Source: Chitinophagales bacterium (GTDB lineage: Bacteria; Bacteroidota; Bacteroidia; Chitinophagales; CAIODY01). From it: a DNA stretch of 64,000 nt. The notes under the pieces are model-generated. The model was not told the origin of the DNA and did no database searches. It saw only the letters and a list, made by a program, of their open reading frames with translations. The translations under genes were made by a program, and so were the position numbers. The stretch covers positions 1 to 64,000 of the forward strand of contig CANGEV010000004.1 of the NCBI GenBank assembly GCA_947452995.1, read 5' to 3'. Below, one piece after another: positions 47,626 to 56,902 of this stretch; the stretch's first letter is position 1; each line of letters starts with the position of its first letter.

Positions 47626-48886
47626 TAGGAAGCATATTTAATTTCTCAGAGTTTTTAAACTCTAAAATCAATTTGTAAACGATAGAAATAATTGCAAAGG
47701 TGATCCAGAATTCTCTTTTACGCAGATGATAGGTATATCCCCAACTAATCAACCATCCGATCACAAAAGGTCGTAATTCCATTAAAAAAGCAAACCATGG
47801 ATGCATTGCACTGGTATCCTGCAGGAAAATTGATTTTGAAAACAACATTCGCAACATATAAAACATTAATAACAAGTATGGAATAATCCCAAGCAAACCA
47901 GTTTCACCAATAATTTTCAAATAAGTTGAATGCACTTCATGTCGTTCGTAGCGCCCCATAAACCCACCAATACCAGAACCGGTAATTGGGTTGTCATTGA
48001 ATGCTGTTAGTGCACTCTCAAAATTTCGATTAATGAACGCGGTGCCATTAACTTTTGAACGGGAATCCGAAATTTCCATTGGCTCAAGAATTCGGGTGCG
48101 TACTTTGGCAAAAATCCGTTTATTTATTTGAGGGGCAATCGTAGGTAATTCATTGAAAAGCCAAACGAGTCCTGCCAATAATAGCAATACGGTGATAAAG
48201 GAACTTAAACGCCGCTTCATAATAAGATACAACAAAACGCCCACACTTGCTCCGATATAGGCAGCGACTTTACCTGTAAGAACAAAAAATAAAAAACCTA
48301 CCATTAAAGATAATCGCAATAATATTTTATTGCGAGGACTCAATCTATCTTTAAGTTTGGTTCTAGAAAATGCATACATAACAAACAGGGTGATTTGCAT
48401 AAATGCCCCAGCTTGACCTGCGTTTCTGAATCCACTCAAAGCCTCTCCATCGGCGCGCGCATTAAAAATCCTCGGCAAACCAAATGAAGTGAAATACGAA
48501 TCATAAATACCAATAAAGGACGCAATTAAATTAACCCATGCCAATGCGACGAATAAGCTGATACTATTATTTTCAGTTGTATAAACAGAAAAGATACATT
48601 GACTGACAGCTATTAAAAACAAAAGAATAAGTACTTCATTAAAGGAACTTAAAGGAAAAACAGACCCTGTAATTCCAATAAAAAAGCCAAGAACGAGTAA
48701 CCAAGCCATTTGGAATGGAATGGATGTTTTAAATTTGAATTGATTTAAAACAAACAAGATAAGCGCAGCTAAGCCAAAAAAATCTGCGAAAACAAAACGA
48801 CTTAATACACTACCCTCGGGGAACAACGGTCGTGTTATAAACGAACTAATTATATAGCAAAGGATCAAGAACTTAATTAATCGCAT
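47618..48886 (-). CDS. O-antigen ligase/polymerase-like membrane protein
   Basis: A 422-aa polytopic inner-membrane protein with about ten or eleven hydrophobic segments and short loops. The large periplasmic loop carries PITGSGIGGFMGRYERHEVHSTYLKIIGETGLLG, which has the G.GIG..., H...L and E.GLLG order of the Wzy_C (WaaL/Wzy) family, including the conserved His. Such proteins either polymerise polysaccharide repeat units or ligate the chain to a lipid acceptor. Which of the two applies cannot be told from sequence. Its start overlaps the end of the GT4 gene by 10 bases and its end overlaps the CapK-like gene by 8, so translation of the operon is tightly coupled. Confidence 0.9.
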   Translation of the reverse strand: MRLIKFLILCYIISSFITRPLFPEGSVLSRFVFADFFGLAALILFVLNQFKFKTSIPFQMAWLLVLGFFIGITGSVFPLSSFNEVLILLFLIAVSQCIFSVYTTENNSISLFVALAWVNLIASFIGIYDSYFTSFGLPRIFNARADGEALSGFRNAGQAGAFMQITLFVMYAFSRTKLKDRLSPRNKILLRLSLMVGFLFFVLTGKVAAYIGASVGVLLYLIMKRRLSSFITVLLLLAGLVWLFNELPTIAPQINKRIFAKVRTRILEPMEISDSRSKVNGTAFINRNFESALTAFNDNPITGSGIGGFMGRYERHEVHSTYLKIIGETGLLGIIPYLLLMFYMLRMLFSKSIFLQDTSAMHPWFAFLMELRPFVIGWLISWGYTYHLRKREFWITFAIISIVYKLILEFKNSEKLNMLPNE

Positions 48887-50145
48887 AGTAAATTCATTAA
48901 GTTAGCTAATTCTTTCGTTTGCTCTTTACGGTCGAATTTATTGAGTAGGTTTGAATCAGGAGCTTGCCTATTCAATGATTTCAATTTCACGAACCAATCA
49001 ATAATAGTTTTCGTGTTTTCAGTAGAATCACTTACGCTGTATTTGCAGTTAGCATATAAATCAGAATTGGAGAGTAATTCTAATACTTCAGCTTGTGCAG
49101 GTGTTAATGATAAAATTGGAAGGCCTGTTACCAAATATTCGAACACTTTGATTGGAACGGCGAATTGATCTTGGTCTGAATTTCCGAGTAACAACAAACA
49201 AGCGTCAACCTTATTATAATATTTCTCTACCTCCTCTTGTGAAAGTACTCCTAATAGTTTTACTTTACCTGTAGCAATATATGGTTCAAAACGAAGTAAT
49301 TCAAGGGGTGTTAAATTAGATGCGATATGAAATTCATAATCTGGTATTTTCTTTAGTTGATGTAATTCTTCAAATAAATTAAGTATTCTAAAAATGTCAC
49401 GAGGATGCGAACTATTCAAGTAAAGCGAACCCGCATAAAACAATTTTAATGGTTGTGATTCTGAATATGATTTAGTCAGATTTACTGAAGCATTATAATT
49501 TTGCAAATCAATTCCATTATAAATTATGGAGGCCTTAGGTTTAATAAATGGATAACGCTTAACATACGCATTTAGCATGCCTTTGGAAATAAATACAATT
49601 GCGCTAGCTTTTTTCATTGCAAAAAACTCCAACAAAAAATCGAGCCATCTAAACAGAAAAAAACGTTTAAATAGTCCTTTCGTAAAATAAAAGTCGCGAA
49701 AGTCTATAACCATTTTTTTTCTAAAAAAAACGCTCAACAAAAGAGCAAGTAAGACATTAACAAAACTTGGGGCTGTCGCGAAAATGAAATCAATATCCTT
49801 TTTAGTGCGCAAAAATTGAAAAGCTTTTTTAAATGCTCTAGGCGCCCAAACAATGCCTCTATCTGGAAATAATAGATGACGTAGTATTGAAGTTACAATA
49901 CCTGGCTTAACTACATCTTTTGATGTACGTTGACTTTTATTAACCGAAGGAGGTGAATCAATAAAACAAATTGCAGAATCATTCAAACTACTTCCATAAC
50001 CTAAGGAGGAAATTTGATTTGGGGATGTTAAAACAAAAGGTTGAATTTTAAATTCCGGCAAGTATTTCACAAAATAAAAAGCCCGCTTAGCTGCCGGAGA
50101 ATTTGCAGGAGGAAACGAATAACTAATAACAAGTACCTTTTTCAT
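48877..50145 (-). CDS. Glycosyltransferase family 4
   Basis: A 422-aa GT-B fold enzyme. The N-terminus has the acceptor-side KVLVISYSFPPANSPAAKRAFYFVKYL. The central switch is IVFISKGMLNAYVKRYP and SIIYNGIDLQNYN, and the donor domain has LKLFYAGSLYLNSSHP and VPIKVFEYLVTGLPILSLTPAQAEVLELL, the EX7E-like motif that binds the nucleotide-sugar. It should transfer one sugar onto the growing polysaccharide unit on the cytoplasmic side. The start codon overlaps the stop of the acyltransferase gene (TAATG) and the end overlaps the ligase gene by 10 bases. The sugar cannot be told from sequence. Confidence 0.92.
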   Translation of the reverse strand: MKKVLVISYSFPPANSPAAKRAFYFVKYLPEFKIQPFVLTSPNQISSLGYGSSLNDSAICFIDSPPSVNKSQRTSKDVVKPGIVTSILRHLLFPDRGIVWAPRAFKKAFQFLRTKKDIDFIFATAPSFVNVLLALLLSVFFRKKMVIDFRDFYFTKGLFKRFFLFRWLDFLLEFFAMKKASAIVFISKGMLNAYVKRYPFIKPKASIIYNGIDLQNYNASVNLTKSYSESQPLKLFYAGSLYLNSSHPRDIFRILNLFEELHQLKKIPDYEFHIASNLTPLELLRFEPYIATGKVKLLGVLSQEEVEKYYNKVDACLLLLGNSDQDQFAVPIKVFEYLVTGLPILSLTPAQAEVLELLSNSDLYANCKYSVSDSTENTKTIIDWFVKLKSLNRQAPDSNLLNKFDRKEQTKELANLMNLLCD

Positions 50146-50744
50146 TACTTATTGTTTCTATCGCTTATACAAATGGCTGGATTACCAGCGTAAATTGAAT
50201 TGGGCTTTAAAGTACCTTTGCAAACGCTGTTTGCCGAAACAATAGTTCCTGCACCTATTTGTGTTCCTGGCAATACGATTACACCAGTTCCCAACCAAAC
50301 ATAATCTTCGATAATAATTGGTTTCGGGACATCCATTTTATGTAATCGATCTTCGGGTGAACGCATTGAAATGGAATGACCGTTATTATCAAAAATTTGA
50401 CAATTGGCAGCTATAAGACAGCCCTTTCCTATTTTAATAGAATCTTTAGCATGTAACAAAGTACCATGAATTCTAGAATGGTCGCCTATTTCTATATGAG
50501 CATGGTTTGTATCCAATAAAAATTTTACTGGGCGAAACATATTTAGATGATAAAAAGTATTGGTAGAATTAATTTGAACAGAATTACCCAAATGTAATTT
50601 TGCACCCTTGCGTATATGAAAAACCGGAACGCCCTTAAATTTAATATTTTTACCCCAGGGACCATAAAAGAAACGAACGCCTAAAAGCGCGCAGTACCCT
50701 TTTATATAATCAAAGGCCAATAGTAAATAGTGAAGTGGTATCAT
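50145..50744 (-). CDS. Hexapeptide-repeat (left-handed beta-helix) acyltransferase
   Basis: A 199-aa protein with the left-handed beta-helix hexapeptide pattern from about residue 80 to the end (IEIGDHSRIHG, SIKIGKGCLIAANCQIFDNNGHSI, VWLGTGVIVLPGTQIGAGTIVSANSVCKG). The loop with CQIFDNNGHS and a following catalytic-type His resembles sugar O-acetyltransferases of the WcaF/NodL/maltose-acetyltransferase type. It probably acetylates a sugar of the polysaccharide made by this operon. It is the first of the four overlapping genes, and its stop overlaps the GT4 start by one base. A near-perfect -7 box sits 11 bases upstream of its ATG, so it heads the operon. Confidence 0.88.
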   Translation of the reverse strand: MIPLHYLLLAFDYIKGYCALLGVRFFYGPWGKNIKFKGVPVFHIRKGAKLHLGNSVQINSTNTFYHLNMFRPVKFLLDTNHAHIEIGDHSRIHGTLLHAKDSIKIGKGCLIAANCQIFDNNGHSISMRSPEDRLHKMDVPKPIIIEDYVWLGTGVIVLPGTQIGAGTIVSANSVCKGTLKPNSIYAGNPAICISDRNNK

Positions 50745-50755
50745 AACTTGATTAA

Positions 50756-50763
50756 CAAAATTA
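50756..50763 (-). promoter_or_regulatory. Bacteroidota -7 box of the polysaccharide operon
   Basis: The minus strand reads TAATTTTG, an exact TAnnTTTG match, 11 bases before the acyltransferase ATG. No TTG lies at the standard distance. The message would have a very short leader. Confidence 0.45.
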
Positions 50764-50845
50764 CAATTCAGTAAAATAGTAATTTAGGAATAGCATTGAT
50801 GATAATACTGCTACAACAAATCCTTAACACAGCCTTAATATTAAT

Positions 50846-50873
50846 AAAAAAGGGAGCATGCGCTCCCTTTTTT
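50846..50873 (-). terminator. Intrinsic terminator after the 928-residue cargo gene
   Basis: A perfect AGGGAGC/GCTCCCT stem with a 4-base loop, flanked by A and T runs (AAAAAAGGGAGC...GCTCCCTTTTTT), lies 27 bases past the stop at 50900. Confidence 0.92.
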
Positions 50874-50899
50874 ATTAGACCTAAAATATACACTAATTA

Positions 50900-53656
50900 T
50901 TATTTCACGAAAGTAGTGTTAGCCAATACTTGACGATTAGCAGTCATTACTTGAACATGATAGATACCGCTAGCTAAGTTTTCAGCTTGCAAAGCGATAT
51001 TCTGAATAGTTCCACTTGTTAATTCGATGTTCATTGTATTAACAACTTGACCTAAAGCATTCATAACTACCAATGTAGCATTACCACTTACTGTTGAAGA
51101 AATTTGCACATTAGCAACTTCAGCAACTGGATTAGGAGCAACGATCATTTCGAATGTATTGAAATCATCAGAAGAAACTAATTCGTAAGCACGAGCAGAA
51201 GCAGAATACTTTAAGTAGAAATTAGTTGGCAAAGAAGATTTACAAGTACCAACAGCTGTACAAGAAATTTTAACAGTTGACAAAGAAACAGAAGTACCGA
51301 AGTTACCACCAGTTGTCAAAGTGATAGAATCACCTGTTGTAGCACTAGTAATGATAGCAGGTCCTGAAACAACTGACCAGTTATAGCTAATACCAGCTTG
51401 CAATGTTTTTACTTTGAAAACTAAGTTAGCATTCGCATTAGCCAAAGCAGAACCAACAACGATTGGTTTTGTAGGAGCAGCAGTTACTTTTAATACACGA
51501 GCAGCTGCAGCTTTAGAGCAATTGTTATTAGTAATAACAGATACCAAACCTAAAGTATAAGAAGGGTCGAAAGAAATGTATGCAGTGTCATTACCTTGAC
51601 CACTTACCAATGTAGCACCTACTGGCATAGTCCAAGTGTAGTTAGTTGCGTAAAGCGCAGGAGCTGCAACATACATTATTGGCGTATTAGAACAAACATC
51701 ATACGTTTGACCGAAAATCTTAGTAGGCAACTTAGTTAAGTTTATAGCTATTGAAGCTGACTTCTTAACTAAACTTACACAATAGTTAGAATTAGCTACA
51801 GCGTTAATAGTAGATTTGATATAAGTTGAATCAAATTTAACTGTTAATTGACGAGAACCGTTACCAGAGATAATAGTAACACCCTTAGGAACTGACCAAG
51901 CATAGTTTGTTACTGCGTTTGCAGCTTTACCAGTAGTGTCTATAGTGTAAACAGCATAAGATGGATTGTTATTATAATATTTAATATAAGGACAAGCATC
52001 AATTGGACCTGTAACAGAAAGTGGAGCAGTAGGAACCGCATCAACAGTTATTGTGATTGCAGTACGAGGACTTTCTGCAGAAGTTGCAGGATTATATTGA
52101 GAAACATATAACGTTTTAGTACCTACAACAGAAGAATATAATGTTGGTTGATTTGTTTTGTAAACACCACCAGTAGCAACGGTATACCAACGTAAAGTGT
52201 ATCCAGCAGCTGGAGTAACTTGCAATGGAGTAACAACAGTACCTTTACAGAAATGGACGTTTGTAGAAACGATAGAAGGAGCGTTTGTATTGATCAACAA
52301 TCCAGAGAAAGTTGTATCAGTGAAAGAAGCACCTGTTTCAGCAGCACCACCAGTAGCAGGACGGAAATCAGGAGCAGTCCATGAGTAAGGAGTTGTTAAA
52401 ATGCCACTTGACAAAGAGATTGAGTCATTGTTGCTGTTCGCAAACCAACCCCAAATATTCCAAACTGAATTCTTTTCACAAACAATTGACTTAGTACCTG
52501 CAACGATATTGTTTTTAAATTTCAACCCAATTTTGTTGTCAGCGTAGTTAGATGAAGCCAAAGCTTGACACAATGAACCATCAATCATAACACCATTCAC
52601 GTAATCCATGAAAATAGAGTTAACAATTTTTAAAGCAGAATTACGACGGATACGAGCACCACGCTTGTAACCAGAAGCAATTGTAGCTAATTTATTACCA
52701 CGTAATGGTCCTACCATAGTCATGTTGGTGAAAATAGCAGAAGTTTGTGGAGTAGCGGTTGTACCTGAAGGATCATTATCTGATTCAAAACCTTCGGAAG
52801 TAGATACTGAAGGGTTATCAGCAATTTGTGGATCACGTACACCTAAACCGAATTGAACTGTACCACTGAAACCGTTATCAGTATCAAAATCATCATCCAA
52901 TCCGCGGTAAGCGATTAAATATTTACAGTTTACATTTCCACCAAACCATTCGTAAGAATCGTCATTAGAGAAAGAAACTTGGATGTGGTTGATAGTAGTT
53001 CCACGACCAACAGCACCCATTGTCAAACCGTTGATTTCTTTATTAGGCTGATAAACATAACCTGGATATTCGATACGAACGTATGTCATAACACCTGAGT
53101 TATCATTATCATTCGGAGAAACACCTCCACCATAAGCAGTTAAAGCTGAAGGAGCTAATCCTTCTACATAAGCTTCACCACCAGGGTTGTTATTAGATGC
53201 TTTTCCAAGTAGAATAATTCCACCCCAATCTCCGATGTTACGAGATCCTGCAGCTTGGTTTGAAGTGAATACAATTGGTTGAGAAGCTGTACCAGCAGCG
53301 TTAATTTTAGCACCACGCGTAATGAATAAACCAGCACCAGTTGCTGCTTTATCACCCATGATAACAGTACCAGGTTGGATAGTTAACGTAGCGTTGTTAG
53401 TCACGTAAATTTGACCTGACAACAAATAAATGTTTCCACTAGTCCAAGTGGTGTTAGAAGTGATGTTGTTAGTTACAACAACATTTGGTGATCCATAATT
53501 AGTGTTTTGAGGATCAAAATTTGTCCAACCATCTGTCCAAGCAGTAGCAGGAGCTGGTTCAAAGGCACCGCGATAGGTTGTAGGCACAATGGTTTGTTGT
53601 GCTAAAACAGCCTGAGCGAAAAGAGCCAAAACGAGCGTGTTAAGGAGTTTTTTCAT
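50900..53656 (-). CDS. T9SS type A cargo paired with a TonB-dependent receptor
   Basis: The start is set at the ATG at 53656 (MKKLLNTLVLALFAQAVLAQ), because the track start is a TTG that falls inside the upstream shared element. The mature protein begins with a long parallel beta-helix-like domain (about 40-450: NIYLLSGQIYVTNNATLTIQPGT, WGGIILLGKASNN, GGVSPNDNDNSGVMTYVRIEY, FGGNVNCKYLIAYRGLDDDFDTDNG). Several Ig-like units with paired cysteines follow. The last ~80 residues (EMIVAPNPVAEVANVQIS, MNALGQVVN, LASGIYHVQVMT) are a type A sorting domain. It is 111 bases downstream of the receptor at 53767-56769 and shares its 49-bp upstream element. Function is unknown; a calcium-binding surface or extracellular structure acting with the receptor is an inference. 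Confidence 0.9.
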   Translation of the reverse strand: MKKLLNTLVLALFAQAVLAQQTIVPTTYRGAFEPAPATAWTDGWTNFDPQNTNYGSPNVVVTNNITSNTTWTSGNIYLLSGQIYVTNNATLTIQPGTVIMGDKAATGAGLFITRGAKINAAGTASQPIVFTSNQAAGSRNIGDWGGIILLGKASNNNPGGEAYVEGLAPSALTAYGGGVSPNDNDNSGVMTYVRIEYPGYVYQPNKEINGLTMGAVGRGTTINHIQVSFSNDDSYEWFGGNVNCKYLIAYRGLDDDFDTDNGFSGTVQFGLGVRDPQIADNPSVSTSEGFESDNDPSGTTATPQTSAIFTNMTMVGPLRGNKLATIASGYKRGARIRRNSALKIVNSIFMDYVNGVMIDGSLCQALASSNYADNKIGLKFKNNIVAGTKSIVCEKNSVWNIWGWFANSNNDSISLSSGILTTPYSWTAPDFRPATGGAAETGASFTDTTFSGLLINTNAPSIVSTNVHFCKGTVVTPLQVTPAAGYTLRWYTVATGGVYKTNQPTLYSSVVGTKTLYVSQYNPATSAESPRTAITITVDAVPTAPLSVTGPIDACPYIKYYNNNPSYAVYTIDTTGKAANAVTNYAWSVPKGVTIISGNGSRQLTVKFDSTYIKSTINAVANSNYCVSLVKKSASIAINLTKLPTKIFGQTYDVCSNTPIMYVAAPALYATNYTWTMPVGATLVSGQGNDTAYISFDPSYTLGLVSVITNNNCSKAAAARVLKVTAAPTKPIVVGSALANANANLVFKVKTLQAGISYNWSVVSGPAIITSATTGDSITLTTGGNFGTSVSLSTVKISCTAVGTCKSSLPTNFYLKYSASARAYELVSSDDFNTFEMIVAPNPVAEVANVQISSTVSGNATLVVMNALGQVVNTMNIELTSGTIQNIALQAENLASGIYHVQVMTANRQVLANTTFVK

Positions 53657-53674
53657 TTTGTTTGGTTTAGTTTT

Positions 53675-53723
53675 TATTTGATGCAAAGAAAGCGGTCGTA
53701 TTTATCCTTTTACTTAAGCCAAT
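53675..53723 (-). promoter_or_regulatory. Shared 49-bp element upstream of the T9SS cargo gene
   Basis: On the minus strand this reads ATTGG-N9-AAGGATA-N9-GCTTT-C-TTTGCATCAAATA. The same blocks with identical spacing lie upstream of the TonB-dependent receptor (56776-56824): 35 of 49 bases match without gaps. The last block contains TTTG-N3-CAAA, a small inverted repeat that could be an operator. The element ends 18 bases before the start codon. The spacing does not fit the usual TTG-N19-21-TAnnTTTG promoter, so an alternative (ECF-type) sigma factor or a regulator site is possible. Confidence 0.75.
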
Positions 53724-53766
53724 TTGAATAAAGGATTAACAAATGCAGTTAAGTGTTAAGATTAAA

Positions 53767-56700
53767 TTAAAACTTGTAAGATGCGGCGAGAGAAAATACT
53801 CGACCAAAATTAGTTTGCCAGATTACATTGTCATATTCAGCATTGTAACCATTCTTATTTTGTGCATCGCCCAAAATAATCTTGTTAGCTATACCTTCAA
53901 TACCATCTATTTTAATAGAATTGCCTGCCGCGTTAAAATCATTTTGATAAAAGATTTGATCTTGCGCAAATAGATTTTGGATATTAAATTTAACCTCTAA
54001 AGCGCCTTTGTAAAAGGTTTTAGCTAATTGTAGATCAAAGAAGGTTCTTGATTTTTCCCAGATATCTGGCTCATTCACATTACCTACCACAAATACACGG
54101 TTACCTACACGATTTAAACTTAAGGTCGCTGTAAAATCTGTAATTGGGTCCATATACATTGCACCAGCATTCAATACATAAGGTGATTGACCTTGTAGTG
54201 GACGAGATACGCCACCGGCACCAACAAGTCCAGATAAATCAACTTGCGAACGAATAATCGCTAAGTTCGAAAAGATTGTTAGATGCTCTGCCCATGAAGT
54301 AAAATGAGGAACAGAATCGCGTTTACTTAGGCTACTTAAAAGGAAACGTGCTTCCAATTCCAAGCCATAATTATTTGCATTCGACAAGTTTCTGTACGTT
54401 ATTTCTCTATCCGTATAGGCTAAAGAAACTTGCTCAATTGGATTTGTAAAGGATTTATAAAACGCAGAAACAGAAAGAATTTGTCCTTTGCCCGGATATG
54501 CTTCATAACGCAAGTCGTAGTTTTTTATTACCGCACGTTTCAAGGTATCCAAACCAGATACAACGTACTGCGTTGCAAAATCATAAAACGCAAAAGGTGC
54601 TAACTCACGATATTCAGGTCGATTCAATGTTTTTGAGTAGGCAAAGCGAAGATTTTGTTTCTTATTAATAGAGATAACACCATTTAAAGAAGGCAATAAA
54701 TCACCTATCGTGGTATCGATATGTATATCTTGATCCTTGTTGATGCTTTGGCGCGCATCCAGCTTTTGATTAAACGATTCATAACGAGCCCCCCAGATTA
54801 ATCTAAACCAATCATACTTCGTATCAAATTGAAGAAATGCTGTATTTAATTCTGAGCTTGCAGTATAAGTGTCTGATGGACGTGTTCCGTCAATAATTTT
54901 AAACCCTGCAGTGGTAGGCGATAATTGCCCCATATTTTGGTAAGTAAAAATATTTTCTTCCCCTAAATACAATAATGAATCAACAAACTGAAGCTTGCTA
55001 CCAGGAGACCCATATTTAGAATAGCCTAATCGTCTAGCTTCGAATTGTCTTTGACGTACCTGATTTGAAAATCCTAATTTAGACTCCAAGCTGAACTTGT
55101 TTTTACTAATAGCCTTACTCAAAACAATTTTTCCAAAACGAATATTTTCATGATTACGATACCAAAACATACCACCTGAATAATCTGAGCCAACATTTGC
55201 AAAAGACATATTCGCCTGATAAGTAGTATCTAAAACATTGGGGTTAGCGGGGTCAATTATATATTTATTACGTGAATAAACTGTTCTTCTTTCATTAGGA
55301 ATATTACGTAAAACATCACTGAAAGAAGCTACCCAATTGATTTTCAGTTTTATTGGTACAATAAAATGATCGCCATTTAATTGTGAAGAAACAACACGAT
55401 TACTGGTAAAAATGCGTCCTGTAGAACGTATTAAAATAGGGTTTACGTCTGCAGGCTGAGTTGCTCCATCGCGTTGAATTACACGATTATCCGAATTAAT
55501 ACTCGCCATATTCTTCCAAGAAATAAAGTTGTATTTATCCAATTTAATCGAGCCGTTTACTAATAAACCTGCTAATACCTGTGTGGAATAATTCTTGTCT
55601 AAATAATCATAATCCATCTGTACAGGTGTTGTATCACCAACTACATTAGAATTGCCACTATATCCTCTACGAATCGTTGTGTTATAGTTTTGTGAAGAGT
55701 TATAGGAAGCAGAAACAATTACGCCTGCTGCTTTTTTAGCAATTTTAAAATTTCTACCAACGGCATATTGAAAGTTTACATTTGGTTTAAACTGAGTATT
55801 AAAGGTATTCCAATCAACCTGAAAATGCTTTGCATAATAGGCTTGAACGCGATCACTTGTTGGAAAATTGGCCACAGAAGGTAAAACTTTAGGAACAGCT
55901 CTGCTGCCATCATCAATTCCGAGCCAATCAAGCCTTCCGCCTAAATACGTTTGTTGATTTTTAAATGTGGTAATTGTATTATAGCCTAAAGAAAAGTTGC
56001 AAGACATAAAATTGTTTTCAGGAATATCCTTGGTGTTAACAACGATTACGCCCCCAGCAAATTCACCAGGCAATTCGGGTGTAGCTGTTTTATAAATCAC
56101 GAGATTATCCAACATATTAGAAGGAAAGATATCGAATGCAAACGCCTTTCTATCAGGCTCTGAGCTTGGCAATGGTGCTCCGTTAATATACGCAGTGTTA
56201 TAACGATCATTCAAACCACGAACAACAGCAAATTTATTATCTTGAATACTAACACCACTTATACGTTTCAAAACATCACTAGTACTTTTATCGGGCGTAC
56301 GTTTGATATTTTCTGCAGACAAACCATCCGCTACCGAAGCACTATTCTTCTGCAAAACGCGCAATGCATTTACTGATTCTTTATTAATCTTAGTAATGAT
56401 ATTTACTGTTCCCAATGTCTTTTGAGCGGTACTCATTGAAACGGTAATTACTGTCGCTTCATTAGCCTTAACCTCCACACCAGAAAGTACTTTAGTGTTA
56501 TAAGAAAGCATTTTACATTCAATCGTATAAACACCTGCTTTAACACCAGTTAATTCAAAATCTCCATTCCAATCAGACACCGTTCCATCATTAGTACCTT
56601 GAAATACAATCACAGCATTCATTAATGGTTGACCATTTTTCTCGTCAATAATTTTACCTGTAATTTTACCACTACCAGTAGCCGATGAAGTTGAAGGTAT

Positions 56701-56769
56701 AGTTTGAGAGAAAACCTGTCCTTTTAATAGAAAAGACAGCACTAAAAGGAGAGTAATAAGCTTCTGCAT
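53767..56769 (-). CDS. TonB-dependent receptor paired with a T9SS cargo
   Basis: The start is set at the ATG at 56769 (MQKLITLLLVLSFLLKGQVFSQ); the ATG at 56796 lies inside the upstream shared element. This gives a 1000-aa outer-membrane protein. A carboxypeptidase-regulatory-like domain is at about residues 40-120 (GKITGKIIDEKNGQPLMNAVIVF), and a plug at about 130-250 (RTPDKSTSDVLKRISGVSIQDNKFAVVRGLNDRYN, ELPGEFAGGVIVVNTK). The barrel runs to the C-terminus (FGRVFSLAASYKF), which ends in the expected aromatic residue. There is no SusD partner, so it is not a classical Sus pair. The only apparent partner is the T9SS cargo gene 111 bases downstream. The substrate is unknown. Confidence 0.92.
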   Translation of the reverse strand: MQKLITLLLVLSFLLKGQVFSQTIPSTSSATGSGKITGKIIDEKNGQPLMNAVIVFQGTNDGTVSDWNGDFELTGVKAGVYTIECKMLSYNTKVLSGVEVKANEATVITVSMSTAQKTLGTVNIITKINKESVNALRVLQKNSASVADGLSAENIKRTPDKSTSDVLKRISGVSIQDNKFAVVRGLNDRYNTAYINGAPLPSSEPDRKAFAFDIFPSNMLDNLVIYKTATPELPGEFAGGVIVVNTKDIPENNFMSCNFSLGYNTITTFKNQQTYLGGRLDWLGIDDGSRAVPKVLPSVANFPTSDRVQAYYAKHFQVDWNTFNTQFKPNVNFQYAVGRNFKIAKKAAGVIVSASYNSSQNYNTTIRRGYSGNSNVVGDTTPVQMDYDYLDKNYSTQVLAGLLVNGSIKLDKYNFISWKNMASINSDNRVIQRDGATQPADVNPILIRSTGRIFTSNRVVSSQLNGDHFIVPIKLKINWVASFSDVLRNIPNERRTVYSRNKYIIDPANPNVLDTTYQANMSFANVGSDYSGGMFWYRNHENIRFGKIVLSKAISKNKFSLESKLGFSNQVRQRQFEARRLGYSKYGSPGSKLQFVDSLLYLGEENIFTYQNMGQLSPTTAGFKIIDGTRPSDTYTASSELNTAFLQFDTKYDWFRLIWGARYESFNQKLDARQSINKDQDIHIDTTIGDLLPSLNGVISINKKQNLRFAYSKTLNRPEYRELAPFAFYDFATQYVVSGLDTLKRAVIKNYDLRYEAYPGKGQILSVSAFYKSFTNPIEQVSLAYTDREITYRNLSNANNYGLELEARFLLSSLSKRDSVPHFTSWAEHLTIFSNLAIIRSQVDLSGLVGAGGVSRPLQGQSPYVLNAGAMYMDPITDFTATLSLNRVGNRVFVVGNVNEPDIWEKSRTFFDLQLAKTFYKGALEVKFNIQNLFAQDQIFYQNDFNAAGNSIKIDGIEGIANKIILGDAQNKNGYNAEYDNVIWQTNFGRVFSLAASYKF

Positions 56770-56775
56770 AAAGGA

Positions 56776-56824
56776 TATTTGATGCAAAAAAAGCATTTTG
56801 TGCTATCCTTATTTTTACTCCAAT
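56776..56824 (-). promoter_or_regulatory. Shared 49-bp element upstream of the TonB-dependent receptor
   Basis: Counterpart of the element at 53675-53723: ATTGG-N9-AAGGATA-N9-GCTTT-T-TTTGCATCAAATA on the minus strand, ending 6 bases before the chosen ATG. The TTTG-N3-CAAA inverted repeat is identical in both copies. Confidence 0.75.
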
Positions 56825-56902
56825 GTTAACTTAATATTTAATGGGCGAACAAAATTTCAACGCCGAAACGTTTAATTAACATTAAAATCATTTTAAGCTG
56901 CA

